Shown here piece by piece: positions 19,288-29,012 of a DNA stretch of 61,797 nucleotides. Each line of letters starts with the position of its first letter. Position 1 is the first letter of the stretch. Position numbers and translations under genes: made by a program. The notes under the pieces were generated by a model that was not told where the DNA came from, did not search any database, and was given only the letters and a program-made list of their open reading frames with translations. Source of the stretch: Desulfobacterales bacterium. GTDB lineage: Bacteria > Desulfobacterota > Desulfobacteria > Desulfobacterales > JARGFK01. The stretch is taken from the NCBI GenBank assembly GCA_029211065.1, contig JARGFK010000013.1, positions 1 through 61,797 of the forward strand, written 5' to 3'.

Positions 19288-19720
19288 AAGGGGATGTAGG
19301 TTCCAAAACAACTTATGAGTATACAATCGACATGATGTTGAACTTCTTCGAAAAACAGATTTGCGGTTATCAAACTCCGGGGGCAGGTCGTCATTCTTCA
19401 CTAAATATGTCAAAAGTGAGGACGCGCCCCCGTTGATCCTGTAGAATATATTCTAAGGCGAGAGATACTATTCGGCTTGCCGACATGCCCCAAGTTAAGC
19501 GCTCGGGGTTTATGACGAAATTTACACGGGTGACGAGCGCTGCTGGGCCTTTCGGTAAATATCTTGAGTCGAAAGGCAATTGCCCCTTATTTCGTTGACA
19601 AGCAGAACTGTTCGCCCTATATTCCCGCCGAATGAAAGCAGTCTCTGACTTGTCGACGGCGATTCTTCAGGCAGGTTCTGTGACTGACGACATGTTAGAC
19701 TATCCGGAGGTGACCATTCA
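19288..19720. other. Gap between oxidoreductase fragment and TRAP-like gene
   Basis: 433 bases. The open frames on either strand (for example 19391-19579 minus) show no recognised domain. Probably degraded coding DNA. CCGGAGGTGA at its end is the ribosome site for the next gene. Confidence 0.45.
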
Positions 19721-20644
19721 ATGACGATTCAAATCTGCATGGGGGGATACGGCCCAGCGACAACGACCCACAGCCGCGCACTCAAGATGATCGGCGATAA
19801 ACTCACCGCGCAGTTCGATAAAGAAGTCGATATCCGCTACGTCTGGAACGTAATGGACTTCGGCTACAAATCCGAGGACGTGCTGTGGATGGCCGAGCGC
19901 GGCATCCTGACGCTCGCCTATCAATCGACCAGCTACCTGACCGAGCGCGTGCCGGAACTCGAATTTGCGGACCTCCCCTTTCTGTTCAAAAGCCTGGCGC
20001 AGGTGCGTTCCGCCATGGACGGCAAGCTCGGCGCCTACCTGAGTCGAAAGATTGAGGAGCGCATACCCGGCTATCATATGCTCGGCTACTTTGAAAACGG
20101 CTACCGCCATGTTTCCAACCGGCTGCGCCCGGTACTTACACCCGCAGACATGAGAGGACTCAAGATACGTTCCCTGCCGAGTCGAATGCATGCCCGGACT
20201 TATGAATTGCTGGGTGCGATTCCCCTGGTCATGGATCTCAAACCGGCGATTACCGGTTTAACGTCGGGCGAGATCGACGCCCAGGAAAACCCGCTTGCCA
20301 ATACCGTCGATTACGGCGTCCACAAGCTGCACCGATATCATACATTGACCAGCCACATCTATCTTTCGCGCGGCCTTTACTGCAATCGCGCGGCGTTCGA
20401 GAGCTGGCCTCCGGTGCTCCAAGCCGCCATGACGAAGGCCGTGCGTGAAGCGGTCCTGGCGCAACGCGAACTGGCCGTGAGCGAAGAGCAGGTCGCCCGC
20501 AAGGCGATCGAGGATGCGGGAGGCGAGATTGTCGAACTGACGCCGGCGGAGCAGGCTGTGTTCGTCGATGCGGTAAAACCGTTGCACGATGAGGCCCGCG
20601 ATCGTTTTTCTGAGCCGTTCGCCCTGCTGGCGGAAATGAAGTAG
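19721..20644 (+). CDS. DctP-type TRAP substrate-binding protein lacking a signal peptide
   Basis: 307 residues covering nearly the whole DctP fold: it starts at the first beta strand (TIQICMGGYGPATTTHSRAL), has the DLPFLFKS and MRGLKIRSLPSRMHARTYELLGA segments, and GEIDAQENPLANT, the usual substrate-site loop. No signal peptide is encoded and no in-frame upstream extension carries one, although GGAGG precedes the ATG. No TRAP membrane subunits are adjacent; the full TRAP set at 48.8-51.7 kb has its own binding protein. It may be a truncated gene that lost its leader, or an intracellular sensor or ligand carrier. Confidence 0.82.
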   Translation: MTIQICMGGYGPATTTHSRALKMIGDKLTAQFDKEVDIRYVWNVMDFGYKSEDVLWMAERGILTLAYQSTSYLTERVPELEFADLPFLFKSLAQVRSAMDGKLGAYLSRKIEERIPGYHMLGYFENGYRHVSNRLRPVLTPADMRGLKIRSLPSRMHARTYELLGAIPLVMDLKPAITGLTSGEIDAQENPLANTVDYGVHKLHRYHTLTSHIYLSRGLYCNRAAFESWPPVLQAAMTKAVREAVLAQRELAVSEEQVARKAIEDAGGEIVELTPAEQAVFVDAVKPLHDEARDRFSEPFALLAEMK

Positions 20645-20799
20645 CCACAGGGATTTTGTTTTCAGCCCCATGTTGCCTGGTAAACAGAGAACAGGGAAAA
20701 TCATCCACCGGATCCATAAGAGAGAATTTCTTCTATAATTCCCTCAGTTTTCCTTGTCGGACCACCCATTTTATTAGAGGTGATAACTTGTATGACTGC

Positions 20800-20828
20800 T
20801 TGACAAGACGGCTAATTAGTGGAAATAA
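20800..20828 (+). promoter_or_regulatory. Possible promoter of the caspase operon
   Basis: TTGACA (20800-20805), 17 bases, AAATAA (20823-20828). The -35 box is perfect and the -10 box weak. It lies about 150 bases before the first WD40-caspase gene, with a terminator-like hairpin between. Confidence 0.35.
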
Positions 20829-20885
20829 ATAAAAAAAGATCCAAGGCGCATTGCCCATGGGAAAGCGTCATGAGATAGGCACCTT

Positions 20886-20918
20886 AACCCTGTTTCTCAA
20901 AGAGAGATGGGTTTTTTT
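20886..20918 (+). terminator. Terminator-like hairpin in the leader of the caspase operon
   Basis: AACCC / GGGTT and TTCTC / GAGAG pair around an AAA loop, followed by a run of eight T. It ends about 52 bases before the caspase start codon. If the promoter at 20800 is real, this is an attenuator; otherwise it ends transcription from the TRAP-like gene. Confidence 0.5.
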
Positions 20919-20970
20919 ATTTTCCTGCCTGTCACGGCGATTCCCGGCGATTTGAAATAGCAGGAGGGTT

Positions 20971-23900
20971 ATGTCTATGTTTAAAAATGTATTACGTTTC
21001 TTATTAGTCTTTTTGGGGATGATGGTGATCGTGTCCGGCGGCTTCGTTTCCGTTTTTGCGGCCGAAAAACCGGAAATTTTCGTGCAATTGGGCCACCAAA
21101 AAAGTGTCGCCACCGTGGCCTTTTCTCCGGATGGAATGTACGCCGTTACCGGGAGCGAGGATTTTACAGCCAAGCTCTGGATCGTTGCCTCCGGCCGTGA
21201 GATGACGACGTTCAGCGGGCATGCGGCAACAATTAGCGCGGTAGCCGTCTCTTCCGGCGGTCTGCGGGTCGCTGCGGGTGATGAAAAGGGCAACATCAAG
21301 GTGTGGGATGCCATCACGGGAAGGGAGATCCGGTCCCTGACCATCCGGGCGAAAAATCCGAAAGTCAGCTTCCTTGCCTTTTCGCCGGACGCCGCCACCG
21401 TTTCCTCGGTTGCCTGGGACGGTGTTCTGACGGTCTGGGACATCGCCAGTGGCCGGACTCTCAAGACGGTCGAGAGGATACGGGCATATGGCTTTATCAC
21501 CCCTGGGGAAAACTTTCTGGCTGCCGAGATCGATTATCAGAAGTATGCCCTGGTGGAATCTTATTCGGGCAGAACGGTCGACACTTTCAGCCAGGATAAA
21601 TCCTTTTTCCCCAGCACATCCTTTTCCAGAGACGGCCGCTACGGGCTGTTTAGGTGGGATGACTACAGCGCCAATCGCACCTATTTTGAGACGTACGATA
21701 TAAGCGAGAAGCGCCGCCTGGCCTCATGGCATGCGGCAAGAGAAATGGACTTCAACTATTTCACCCTCTCACCGGACGGCCGCCTGGCCGTGGCAGCGGG
21801 GCATAAAGGCATGAAGATGTGGGAGGCCCTGAGCGGCAGGGAGATCAAGACCCTGACCACGTCCTTTACCAGAATGGCAACCTTTTCGGCGGACGGCCAG
21901 TTTTTCATCTCGGCGGGACTTTATATCCCCACGCTCTGGGAAACCGAAACGGGCCGGGTTGTCAGATCTTTCGGAAGAAGCCCCCTGAGCAATGTATATT
22001 CCGCCGCCGCCAGCCCGGACAGCCGGCAGGCCGTGGCCGTCAGCACCGATGCGCCGCCCCTGCTATGGGATATGGCAATGGGCAGCCCTGTCAAAATATT
22101 CAAGGATTATTCGAACGCATCCGACTATAGCGGCGACGGCCGGCACATCCTTCTGGTCAGCAAGCAAAAGACCATCGAGCTCTGGGATATGGCCGCGGAT
22201 CAAAAGGTCAAAGTGCTTCAGGGAAAACGCGTTGTCTTTTCCCGCGACGGGCGGCTGATGGCAGAGCAGGTGGCCGATCGGCAGGTCAGCATATGGGAAC
22301 TCGCCTCGGCAAAGGAAGTCCTGAATTACACGGAACCTGCCGGCGCCATCCAGCGGATCGCGTTCTCGGAAAACAATCGATACCTCCTGATCGGTCTGGA
22401 AAAGGCCGCCAAGCGCATCGACTTCGAAACCGTGGAACAAAAGGTCTTGAGCTGGCAGGAACCCTATTACGGCAGCCTCAAGATTTCTCCTGACGGCCGA
22501 TACATCGCGGTGATCGGGATGTACGCGGATCTCAAGAATCCTAACACCCTCCATTTGTACGATGTCGAAGCAAGCAGAACGATCAGCTCCTTCAAGGACG
22601 CTACTCCGGCGGCTTCCATGGACTTTTCGCCCGACGGGCGCCGGCTCCTGTTTTCCAGGCAGCACGATCTGGTCCTGTGCGACACGGCATTGGGGACCGT
22701 GCTCCGGACATTCACGGGGCATAGGGACACGGTCTGGCATCTGGGGTTTACAGCGGGCGGGGATCGGATACTGTCAGCCGGGTGCGATCGGAACATCATT
22801 CTGTGGGATACGGCTTCGGCAAGGGTTTTGATGACCTTTGCGGGGCATAACAGCAGCGTGCGCCGGGCGGTCATTTCCGCGGACGGCAAACAGGTGATTT
22901 CGGCGGCCGACGATCACACGATACGCCTGTGGGATGTCGATACGGGCAAGGAACGCGCCAAGTTTCTGAGTTTTACCGACGGCGAGTGGATCGTCATTAC
23001 GCCGGAAGGGTATTACAACAGCTCTCCCAACGGCGAAAAACATCTCAACGTCCGCATCGGCAACACCGTCTACGGCATCGATAGCTACCGCGAGGCATTT
23101 TTCCGGCCGGATGTCGTGAAGATCGCCCTTGCCGGCGGGTCCCTCAGGGATTTCAGGAAACTGGCCGACGTGAAGCCGCCGCCCTCCGTCAGCATCGTGG
23201 ATACGCCCCGTAGCGTAGCCGCGGACAATGTGACGGTTAAATTGCGACTGGCCGACAACGGCGGCGGCATCGGCGATATTCGTCTGTATCTCAACGGCAC
23301 GGCGGTGGTCATGGACAGCCGCGCGGTGAAGGTCATCGCCAGCGCGGCGGCGGACTTGATCAAGGAATATACCCTGAAGCTGGCGGCCGGCAGCAATACG
23401 ATCCAGGCCGTGGCCTTTAACGCGGACAACACCATGCAGAGCAACGAGGCGACGCTGGAGGTGAGCGCTTCTTTTGCCGCCGTCGGCAAACCGTCGCTTT
23501 CGGCCCTGGTGATCGGCATCAACGAGTTTAAAAACCCCAAGCTCAAGCTCAACTATACCGTGGCGGACGCAGAACTTTTCGCCCAGGCCCTCGAACAGGT
23601 ATCGGCAGGTCTTTTCGACAAGGTCAACATCCGAAAGCTGACCGCCGGGGAAACCACCACCAACGCAGCGATCATCCGGGAGATCCAGTCCTTCCAGTCG
23701 CTGCGGCCCGATGATCTTTTTGTTTTTTATATCGCCAGCCACGGCACGGTGGACGAGGGCGAATACTTTCTGATCACCTCCAATGTGGGTTCGCTGCGGA
23801 CGGAGAAGCTGCGGACCGACGCCATTTCCCAGAACATGCTCAAAGAGGCCATCGCGAACATTCCGGCCACTAAGAAGCTCATCATCATCGACACCTGCAA

Positions 23901-24252
23901 CGCCGGCGCGTTGGGGGATGCCCTCCAGATGGCGATGCTGACCCGCGGCATGAGCGAGGACACGGCGCTGAAAATATTGAGCCGGGCAATGGGCTCCACC
24001 ATTCTTTCGGCCTCCACCTCGGTGCAGGAAGCCCTGGAGGGTTACCAGGGGCATGGCCTGTTCACCTATGTTCTGGCCGAAGGCTTGAAAGGTTTGGCCG
24101 ATAAGGGCAAAACCGGCTACATCAAAACCACCGATCTTGCGGATTACGTGGACAACGAAGTACCGCTGCTGGCGGAGAAAGTATTCAAACGGGCGCAGTA
24201 TCCCACCATCTCCATCAGCGGGCAGGCATTCCCCATCGGGAGAATAAAATGA
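20971..24252 (+). CDS. Exported WD40-repeat caspase-like protease 1
   Basis: 1093 residues. Signal peptide at about 1-31 (LLVFLGMMVIVSGGFVSVFA). WD40 repeats, about a dozen, run from about 35 to 665, each with SPDG and LWD-type signatures. A joining region (DGEWIVITPEGYYNSSP, about 670) is shared with the next gene, followed by an Ig-like segment (about 730-830). A caspase/C14 domain (about 838-1093) has the catalytic His in YIASHGT and Cys in IIDTCNAGALG. AGGAGGG sits only 2 bases before ATG 20971, so ATG 20977 (MFKNVLRF) may be the true start. The stop overlaps the next start (ATGA). Known bacterial WD40-caspases are mostly cytoplasmic; export is a striking difference. Target unknown. Confidence 0.9.
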   Translation: MSMFKNVLRFLLVFLGMMVIVSGGFVSVFAAEKPEIFVQLGHQKSVATVAFSPDGMYAVTGSEDFTAKLWIVASGREMTTFSGHAATISAVAVSSGGLRVAAGDEKGNIKVWDAITGREIRSLTIRAKNPKVSFLAFSPDAATVSSVAWDGVLTVWDIASGRTLKTVERIRAYGFITPGENFLAAEIDYQKYALVESYSGRTVDTFSQDKSFFPSTSFSRDGRYGLFRWDDYSANRTYFETYDISEKRRLASWHAAREMDFNYFTLSPDGRLAVAAGHKGMKMWEALSGREIKTLTTSFTRMATFSADGQFFISAGLYIPTLWETETGRVVRSFGRSPLSNVYSAAASPDSRQAVAVSTDAPPLLWDMAMGSPVKIFKDYSNASDYSGDGRHILLVSKQKTIELWDMAADQKVKVLQGKRVVFSRDGRLMAEQVADRQVSIWELASAKEVLNYTEPAGAIQRIAFSENNRYLLIGLEKAAKRIDFETVEQKVLSWQEPYYGSLKISPDGRYIAVIGMYADLKNPNTLHLYDVEASRTISSFKDATPAASMDFSPDGRRLLFSRQHDLVLCDTALGTVLRTFTGHRDTVWHLGFTAGGDRILSAGCDRNIILWDTASARVLMTFAGHNSSVRRAVISADGKQVISAADDHTIRLWDVDTGKERAKFLSFTDGEWIVITPEGYYNSSPNGEKHLNVRIGNTVYGIDSYREAFFRPDVVKIALAGGSLRDFRKLADVKPPPSVSIVDTPRSVAADNVTVKLRLADNGGGIGDIRLYLNGTAVVMDSRAVKVIASAAADLIKEYTLKLAAGSNTIQAVAFNADNTMQSNEATLEVSASFAAVGKPSLSALVIGINEFKNPKLKLNYTVADAELFAQALEQVSAGLFDKVNIRKLTAGETTTNAAIIREIQSFQSLRPDDLFVFYIASHGTVDEGEYFLITSNVGSLRTEKLRTDAISQNMLKEAIANIPATKKLIIIDTCNAGALGDALQMAMLTRGMSEDTALKILSRAMGSTILSASTSVQEALEGYQGHGLFTYVLAEGLKGLADKGKTGYIKTTDLADYVDNEVPLLAEKVFKRAQYPTISISGQAFPIGRIK

Positions 24253-27200
24253 AGTGTCGGGAATATATAAAAGGCTTGGGAATGAAGCTGGTGACGGCGG
24301 CGTGTGTGCTGGTGGTGTTTTCGGGCACGGTCCTGGCCGCAGCGAAAGATCCGGAGATATTCGTGCAGCTGGGGCATTCAGGCGTGCAGTCGGTGGCCTT
24401 TTCCGCCGACGGGAAGAGTGCCCTGTCGGGCGGCGACAAAACGGTCAAGACCTGGGATGTCGGCAGCGGCCGCGAGATCCGCACCTATACGGGAGCGCAT
24501 ACCGGTTTTGTGGCATCGGCCGTTTTTTCTCCCGATGAACGCTATCTGCTGTCCTGTGGAACCGAAGGCAAGATCGTCCTCTGGGATGCGCTTAGCGGGG
24601 AAAAAGTGCGCGAGCTCGGCGGGCCCGGCAAGGCCGTCTTTCGGGCTGTTTTTTCTCCTGACGGCCGCACGATTGCATCGGGCGGCATGGATGCCGTTAT
24701 CAGACTCTGGGATGTGGCCACCGGCGAGCAGACCCGCACCCTCAGCGGGCATGCCGCCACGGTGCGTACGCTGACTTATGGTCCTGACGGCCGATATCTT
24801 CTGTCGGGAAGCTGGGATAAAACCATCAAGCTGTGGGAAGTCGCCACCGGCAAAGAGGTTCGCACCTTTGCCGGCCACATTGCGGCGGTGAACGCCGTGG
24901 CTTTTTCACCCGAAGGGCGCTACCTCCTTTCCGCCGGCGGCAAGGACGGCACGGTCAGGTACTGGGAGACGGCATCGGGCCGAGAGCTTGCCGTCTTGCG
25001 CGGCCACACCGGCGAGGTGACTTCGGTTGCATTTTCAGCAGACGGCCGCCTGGCCTTTTCCGGAAGTTTTGACAGAACCGTCAGGATCTGGGATCTTTCC
25101 CGGGCCGGGGAGCTGATGAGCCTGGCGGCCGGCGAGGTTTCGGTATTCTCGTTGGCGATATCGCCAGACGGCGGACAGCTGCTTGCAGGCAGCCGCAATA
25201 TGTCGCTGTGGGATCTGGCTGCCGGCAAAAAGCTGCGGACCCTGGAGGGCAAGGTCAACTGGGTCAGCCGGGTCGCCATTGCGCCCGGCGGAAAATATGC
25301 GCTTTCCGGCAATTTCGACGGGACCATCAATCTGTGGGACAGCGTCACCGCTCAGCGGCTCTGGACGTTTACGGACGTAAAGGGGATCGTCTCTTCGCTG
25401 GCCTTTGCGCCGGACAATCAGTACATGCTGGACTGTCGGCTTGACGGGCCGCTGATGCTGCGGGAGGTGGAAACCGGCAGAGAACTGCTCCGGATCGACG
25501 GGCAGGGAGCCGGCCTTTTCGCGGGATGGGAAATGGATTGTGTCCGGAGATGCCGCCAACCGTATCAGGCTATGGGATGCGGCGAGCGGCCGCGGTATCA
25601 AAAGCTTTAACGGCCATACCGATAAAATCCTTTCCGTCGCCTTCTCGTCGGACGGCAGATCGATCGCTTCAGCCGGCCGCGACAAAACGGTCCGGCTCTG
25701 GGATGTCGAATCGGGCCGTGAATTGCGGTCCTTTACAAATTTTCGCTACCACGTGAACGCGGTGGCATTTTCTCCCGACGACAAGCTGGTCTTTGCCGGC
25801 AGCAGCGACAACACCGCCAAGCTCTTTGAGGTCCAAGGCGGCCGGCAGCTGCAGGCGTGGCAGGATTTCGCTGTCTCTTCTGTGTCCTTTTCCCCCGACG
25901 GCCAATATGCCCTGACTTCCGGCTTTGACGGCACCCCCAAGCTTCTGGCGGTTGCCACCGGCGAGCGGGTCATGAGTTTGAAGGGACACAAGCTGAACGT
26001 CTATAGTGCCGTATTCTCTCCCGACGGTAAACGCATTATCACCGGCAGCGGCGATGGAACCATGCGGTTCTGGGATGTAAAAAGCGGTCTGGAAACCAGT
26101 CAGTTCATCGGTTTCATCGATGGTGAGTGGATCGTGATCACCCCGGAAGGCTATTACAACTCATCCCGTTACGGACATGAAAACCTCAATGTCCGCCGGG
26201 GAAGCACGGTTTACGGCATCGATCAGTTCTATGATGTGTTTTACCGTCCCGACATCGTTGCGGCAAAACTCAAGGGCGATGACATCAAGGGCCTGATCAC
26301 CCTGACCATCGACGACGCGCTCAGAAATCCCCCGCCGACCGTGGCGTTCACCTCGGTGCCGACGGCGACGGATCAACCGGCGGTCAAGGTCTGCTACCAG
26401 GTCAAAAGCGCAGGGGGCGGCATCGGGGAGGTAAGGCTGTTTCACAACGGCAAGCTCATCGAGTCGGACGGCTTTTACAGGGACATCGCCAAAGCGTCCG
26501 CTGAAAAAACAGAACTGGCGGCCCTAAACAGCCGAAGCATCTATGAGGATATGCGCGGCGTCATCGTCAAAGGAACGGGCGACAGCACCCCCATCGTCAG
26601 CAACGCCAAGGGAGAGGTTTTTGAAGATTGCAAGGAGGTGGAAAGCGTTTCCGGAGAAAACGAGGTGAGCGTTACGGCCTTTAATACCTCCAACACCGTC
26701 CAGAGTTACATGAAGACAGCTAACTTTAATGCAAATATCAAAGAAGAAGAACCCCATCTCTACATCCTTTCCATCGGTATTGATCAGTACAGGGCCGGCA
26801 ACGTCAATCTGAAATATGCCGTCAAGGATGCAGCGGACATGGTCCGGAAACTGCTGCAGCAGTCCGCGACGATATTCAACCCCCGGAATATCCATCATGA
26901 AATATACACAGACAAGGACGCCACCAAGGCGAACATTCTGAATAATATTGACGCGATTTCCCGGAAGGTGAAACCCGGCGACAGTTTTATCCTCTTCGGC
27001 GCCGGGCACGGCATCCTCTTGCAGAACCAGTACTACATGCTGACCAGCGAGTTTGACGGGAATGTAAGCGAAGGCACGATGATCAGCTCAAACGAGATCG
27101 TCGAGATGTCAAAGAAGATTAAGTCCCTGTCCCAGCTTTTCATCTTCGACACCTGCCACGCCGGCGGTGTGGACACCATCGTCAGCGGGCTTTACGACGC

Positions 27201-27492
27201 CCGGATGTCGGTCCTGGCAAAGAAGATGGGGCTTCACATCTATGCGTCGGCAAGCTCGAAAGAGGCGGCCATGGACGGCTACCAGGGAAACGGGCTATTC
27301 ACCTACACGCTCATGGACGGGCTCAGCAACAAAACCGAGGCCGACAGAAACACGGACGGCAGGATCAGCCTTGAGGAACTCGGGGGATACTCGAAACAGA
27401 CAACGACAGAGATATCCAAAAAAGTCGGGCATCAGCAGACCCCGCTGGTCATAAACTTCGGGAAGGACAATCCCGTTTATTTGTTAAAATGA
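24249..27492 (+). pseudogene. Exported WD40-repeat caspase-like protease 2, frameshifted
   Basis: A paralogue of the preceding gene with the same order: signal peptide (about 1-33), WD40 repeats, PEGYYNSSRYGHENLNVR joining segment, Ig-like part, then caspase domain with His in FGAGHGI and Cys in IFDTCHAGGVD. The frame breaks near 25511-25520: the upstream frame reads GAGLFAGWEMDC while the +1 frame reads AFSRDGKWIVSGDAANRIRLWD, a normal WD40 blade. Removing one G from GCCGGCC restores it. The total of 3244 nt equals 1081 codons plus one base. The second part alone (from 25540) lacks a signal peptide. Genuine inactivation or a one-base error. ATG overlaps the previous stop; its own stop overlaps the next start. 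Confidence 0.88.
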
Positions 27493-27923
27493 AAGGGAAA
27501 CGAATAAAAACAGGTAAGATCGCAACAGCATTAGCAGTGGTTCTGTGTCTCTTTTGGATTCACTCAGCGGCACACGCCGAAGACCCGTTAGAGAAGCAAA
27601 TGATGTCGGCAACAGGCAAGGCAACCGTCAAGATGATCTACGCCACGATGGAAGAGGCGCGCACGGAGTGCGAGGCCGCCCGTGCGCTGCTCCCCGACAC
27701 GGCACCCAAATATCTCTTTGCTTATGTCGAAGCCTGCCTCGGCTTGACGGCCTCAAAGTTCGGCCCGCACAAGAAACCGGAATCCTGCCCCTATTATCAA
27801 CGCGCGATCGACATTTGGCGCGACAACCCGCCGCCTGCGGACAATGACGAGATCGCCCTGAAGTACGCCGCCAAGCTCAAGGAGTGGAAGGACTCTGTCG
27901 CCCAAAATTGTCCTGCTATGTGA
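27489..27923 (+). CDS. Small secreted cysteine-containing protein of the caspase operon
   Basis: 144 residues. Signal peptide at about 1-30 (IATALAVVLCLFWIHSAAHA). The mature part is mostly helical with four cysteines (TECEAAR, EACLGL, ESCPYY, QNCPAM) that could form two disulfides; ATVKMIYATMEEARTECEAAR and ALKYAAKLKEWKDS look like amphipathic helices. ATG 27489 overlaps the stop of caspase 2 (ATGA), so it is translationally coupled and probably functions with the proteases, for instance as substrate, inhibitor or chaperone. No family recognised. Confidence 0.82.
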   Translation: MKGKRIKTGKIATALAVVLCLFWIHSAAHAEDPLEKQMMSATGKATVKMIYATMEEARTECEAARALLPDTAPKYLFAYVEACLGLTASKFGPHKKPESCPYYQRAIDIWRDNPPPADNDEIALKYAAKLKEWKDSVAQNCPAM

Positions 27924-28320
27924 ACATTGGGATGAGCTCGTCGGGCCCGTCCGACACCGGTGTCGACAAGACGACTGCTCTCGGTATCGCGCGCAAACTG
28001 GCTGAGACGGTGAGAGTGCTTGGCCCGCGCCGCTGCATTGCCAATTGCGGCCCGGGCACGATCATGCCTGCGAAGTGAACGCCTTGCGAATAGATTGCTT
28101 TTGGGGGTTCATCAGCAGAAAGCGCACACAAATTAGGTGTATCCACTTCGGCAATTTCCCAAATTCTGCGACGCCAAAGTTAGTACCATTAGAATGTCCC
28201 CTTATTTCACGAACTTGATCAGCAGGATGGAAGCAATAACGAACATCACGCGTACAGAAATTTGTCCTTTTGAAAAGACATCCCACCAAGCGGGAGATTA
28301 GCGGCGTTGGCCGTAATACA
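27924..28320. other. Gap after the caspase operon
   Basis: About 400 bases. A frame ending at 28078 encodes NIGMSSSGPSDTGVDKTTAL and RRCIANCGPGTIMPAK with GC-rich codon use and could be a gene remnant, but it has no start or recognised domain. The rest is AT-richer and holds the inverted copy of the GGGGACATTCT motif. Confidence 0.4.
28191..28204 (-). repeat. GGGGACATTCT motif, copy 3 (inverted)
   Basis: On the minus strand the sequence is TAAGGGGACATTCT. It is inverted relative to copies at 8647 and 18805. Copies 2 and 3 bracket the REP-like repeat, oxidoreductase fragment, TRAP-like gene and caspase operon. Confidence 0.55.
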
Positions 28321-28321
28321 A

Positions 28322-28351
28322 TTGACAAAACCATATCGATCATGATATCGT
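28322..28351 (+). promoter_or_regulatory. Promoter/operator of the VapBC-like operon
   Basis: TTGACA at 28322-28327 and TATCGT at 28346-28351, spacer 18. Between and over the -10 box lie the palindrome ATCATGAT (28339-28346) and two ATATCG direct repeats (28333-28338, 28345-28350), plausible binding sites for the AbrB-type antitoxin. GGAGG at 28372-28376 is the ribosome site. Confidence 0.5.
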
Positions 28352-28383
28352 AATACGCAAAACAGATCGATGGAGGTATTGAC

Positions 28384-28590
28384 ATGCAGTCGGTAACTGT
28401 ATCACCAAAATATCAAGTTGTTATACCGAAAATAATCAGGGAGGCCTTAAATCTTCGTCCAGGTCAAAAAATGCAGGTTATTGAATATGCCGGGCGTATC
28501 GAGCTTATACCGGAACGCGATATCAAAGAACTCCGTGGAATTCTCAAGGGCATCAATACGGAATTCAGACGAGAGGCAGATCGCGTATGA
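28384..28590 (+). CDS. vapB: AbrB/MazE-like antitoxin (VapB)
   Basis: 68 residues. MQSVTVSPKYQVVIPKIIRE is a SpoVT-AbrB swapped-hairpin DNA-binding domain (about 1-48); the remainder (DIKELRGILKGINTEFRREA) is the toxin-wrapping helix. Stop overlaps the toxin start (ATGA at 28587), the usual coupling in VapBC operons. Likely autoregulates through the repeats at 28333-28350. Confidence 0.92.
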   Translation: MQSVTVSPKYQVVIPKIIREALNLRPGQKMQVIEYAGRIELIPERDIKELRGILKGINTEFRREADRV

Positions 28591-28961
28591 ATATTGTAGA
28601 TTCTTCCGGTTGGCTTGCATACTTCGCAGATGAGCCTAATGCCAAGCATTTCCTGGCCCCGCTCAGTGATTCGGACCTGCTAGTTGTTCCAACGTTAACG
28701 ATATATGAGGTCTTCAAGGTCATTCTCCGGGAGACCAGCGAGAATGAAGCGTTGCAGGCGGCTGTTGCCATGCAAAAAGGAATGGTGGTGGATCTGACAA
28801 CAGCTTTGGCAATCGTCGCTTCAAAGCTGAGTTTGGAGCATAATCTTCCAATGGCGGACAGTATCATCCTTGCAACCGCGCGGGAATTTAATGCGATTCT
28901 CTGGACTCAGGATTCAGATTTTAAAGATCTGGCCAATGTTAAATATTTTCCTAAGAAATGA
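28587..28961 (+). CDS. vapC: PIN-domain toxin (VapC)
   Basis: 124 residues. Acidic metal ligands: NIVDSSGWLAYF (Asp 5), TIYEVFKV (Glu about 48), NLPMADSIILATA (Asp about 91) and WTQDSDFKDL (Asp about 110). Ribonuclease of the VapC family, neutralised by the overlapping VapB-like gene. It is unlike the PIN toxin at 4157 in length and sequence, so this is a separate module and not a duplication. Confidence 0.93.
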   Translation: MNIVDSSGWLAYFADEPNAKHFLAPLSDSDLLVVPTLTIYEVFKVILRETSENEALQAAVAMQKGMVVDLTTALAIVASKLSLEHNLPMADSIILATAREFNAILWTQDSDFKDLANVKYFPKK

Positions 28962-29012
28962 GAAGTGGTCAACCTGACACTTCGCCAGACCCGACGGGAA
29001 ATACTTAAACAT

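Noticed and set aside
27926-28078. Gene on the plus strand after the caspase operon
   Set aside because: The frame has coding-like composition but no start, no ribosome site and no recognised domain, so only mentioned in the gap entry.
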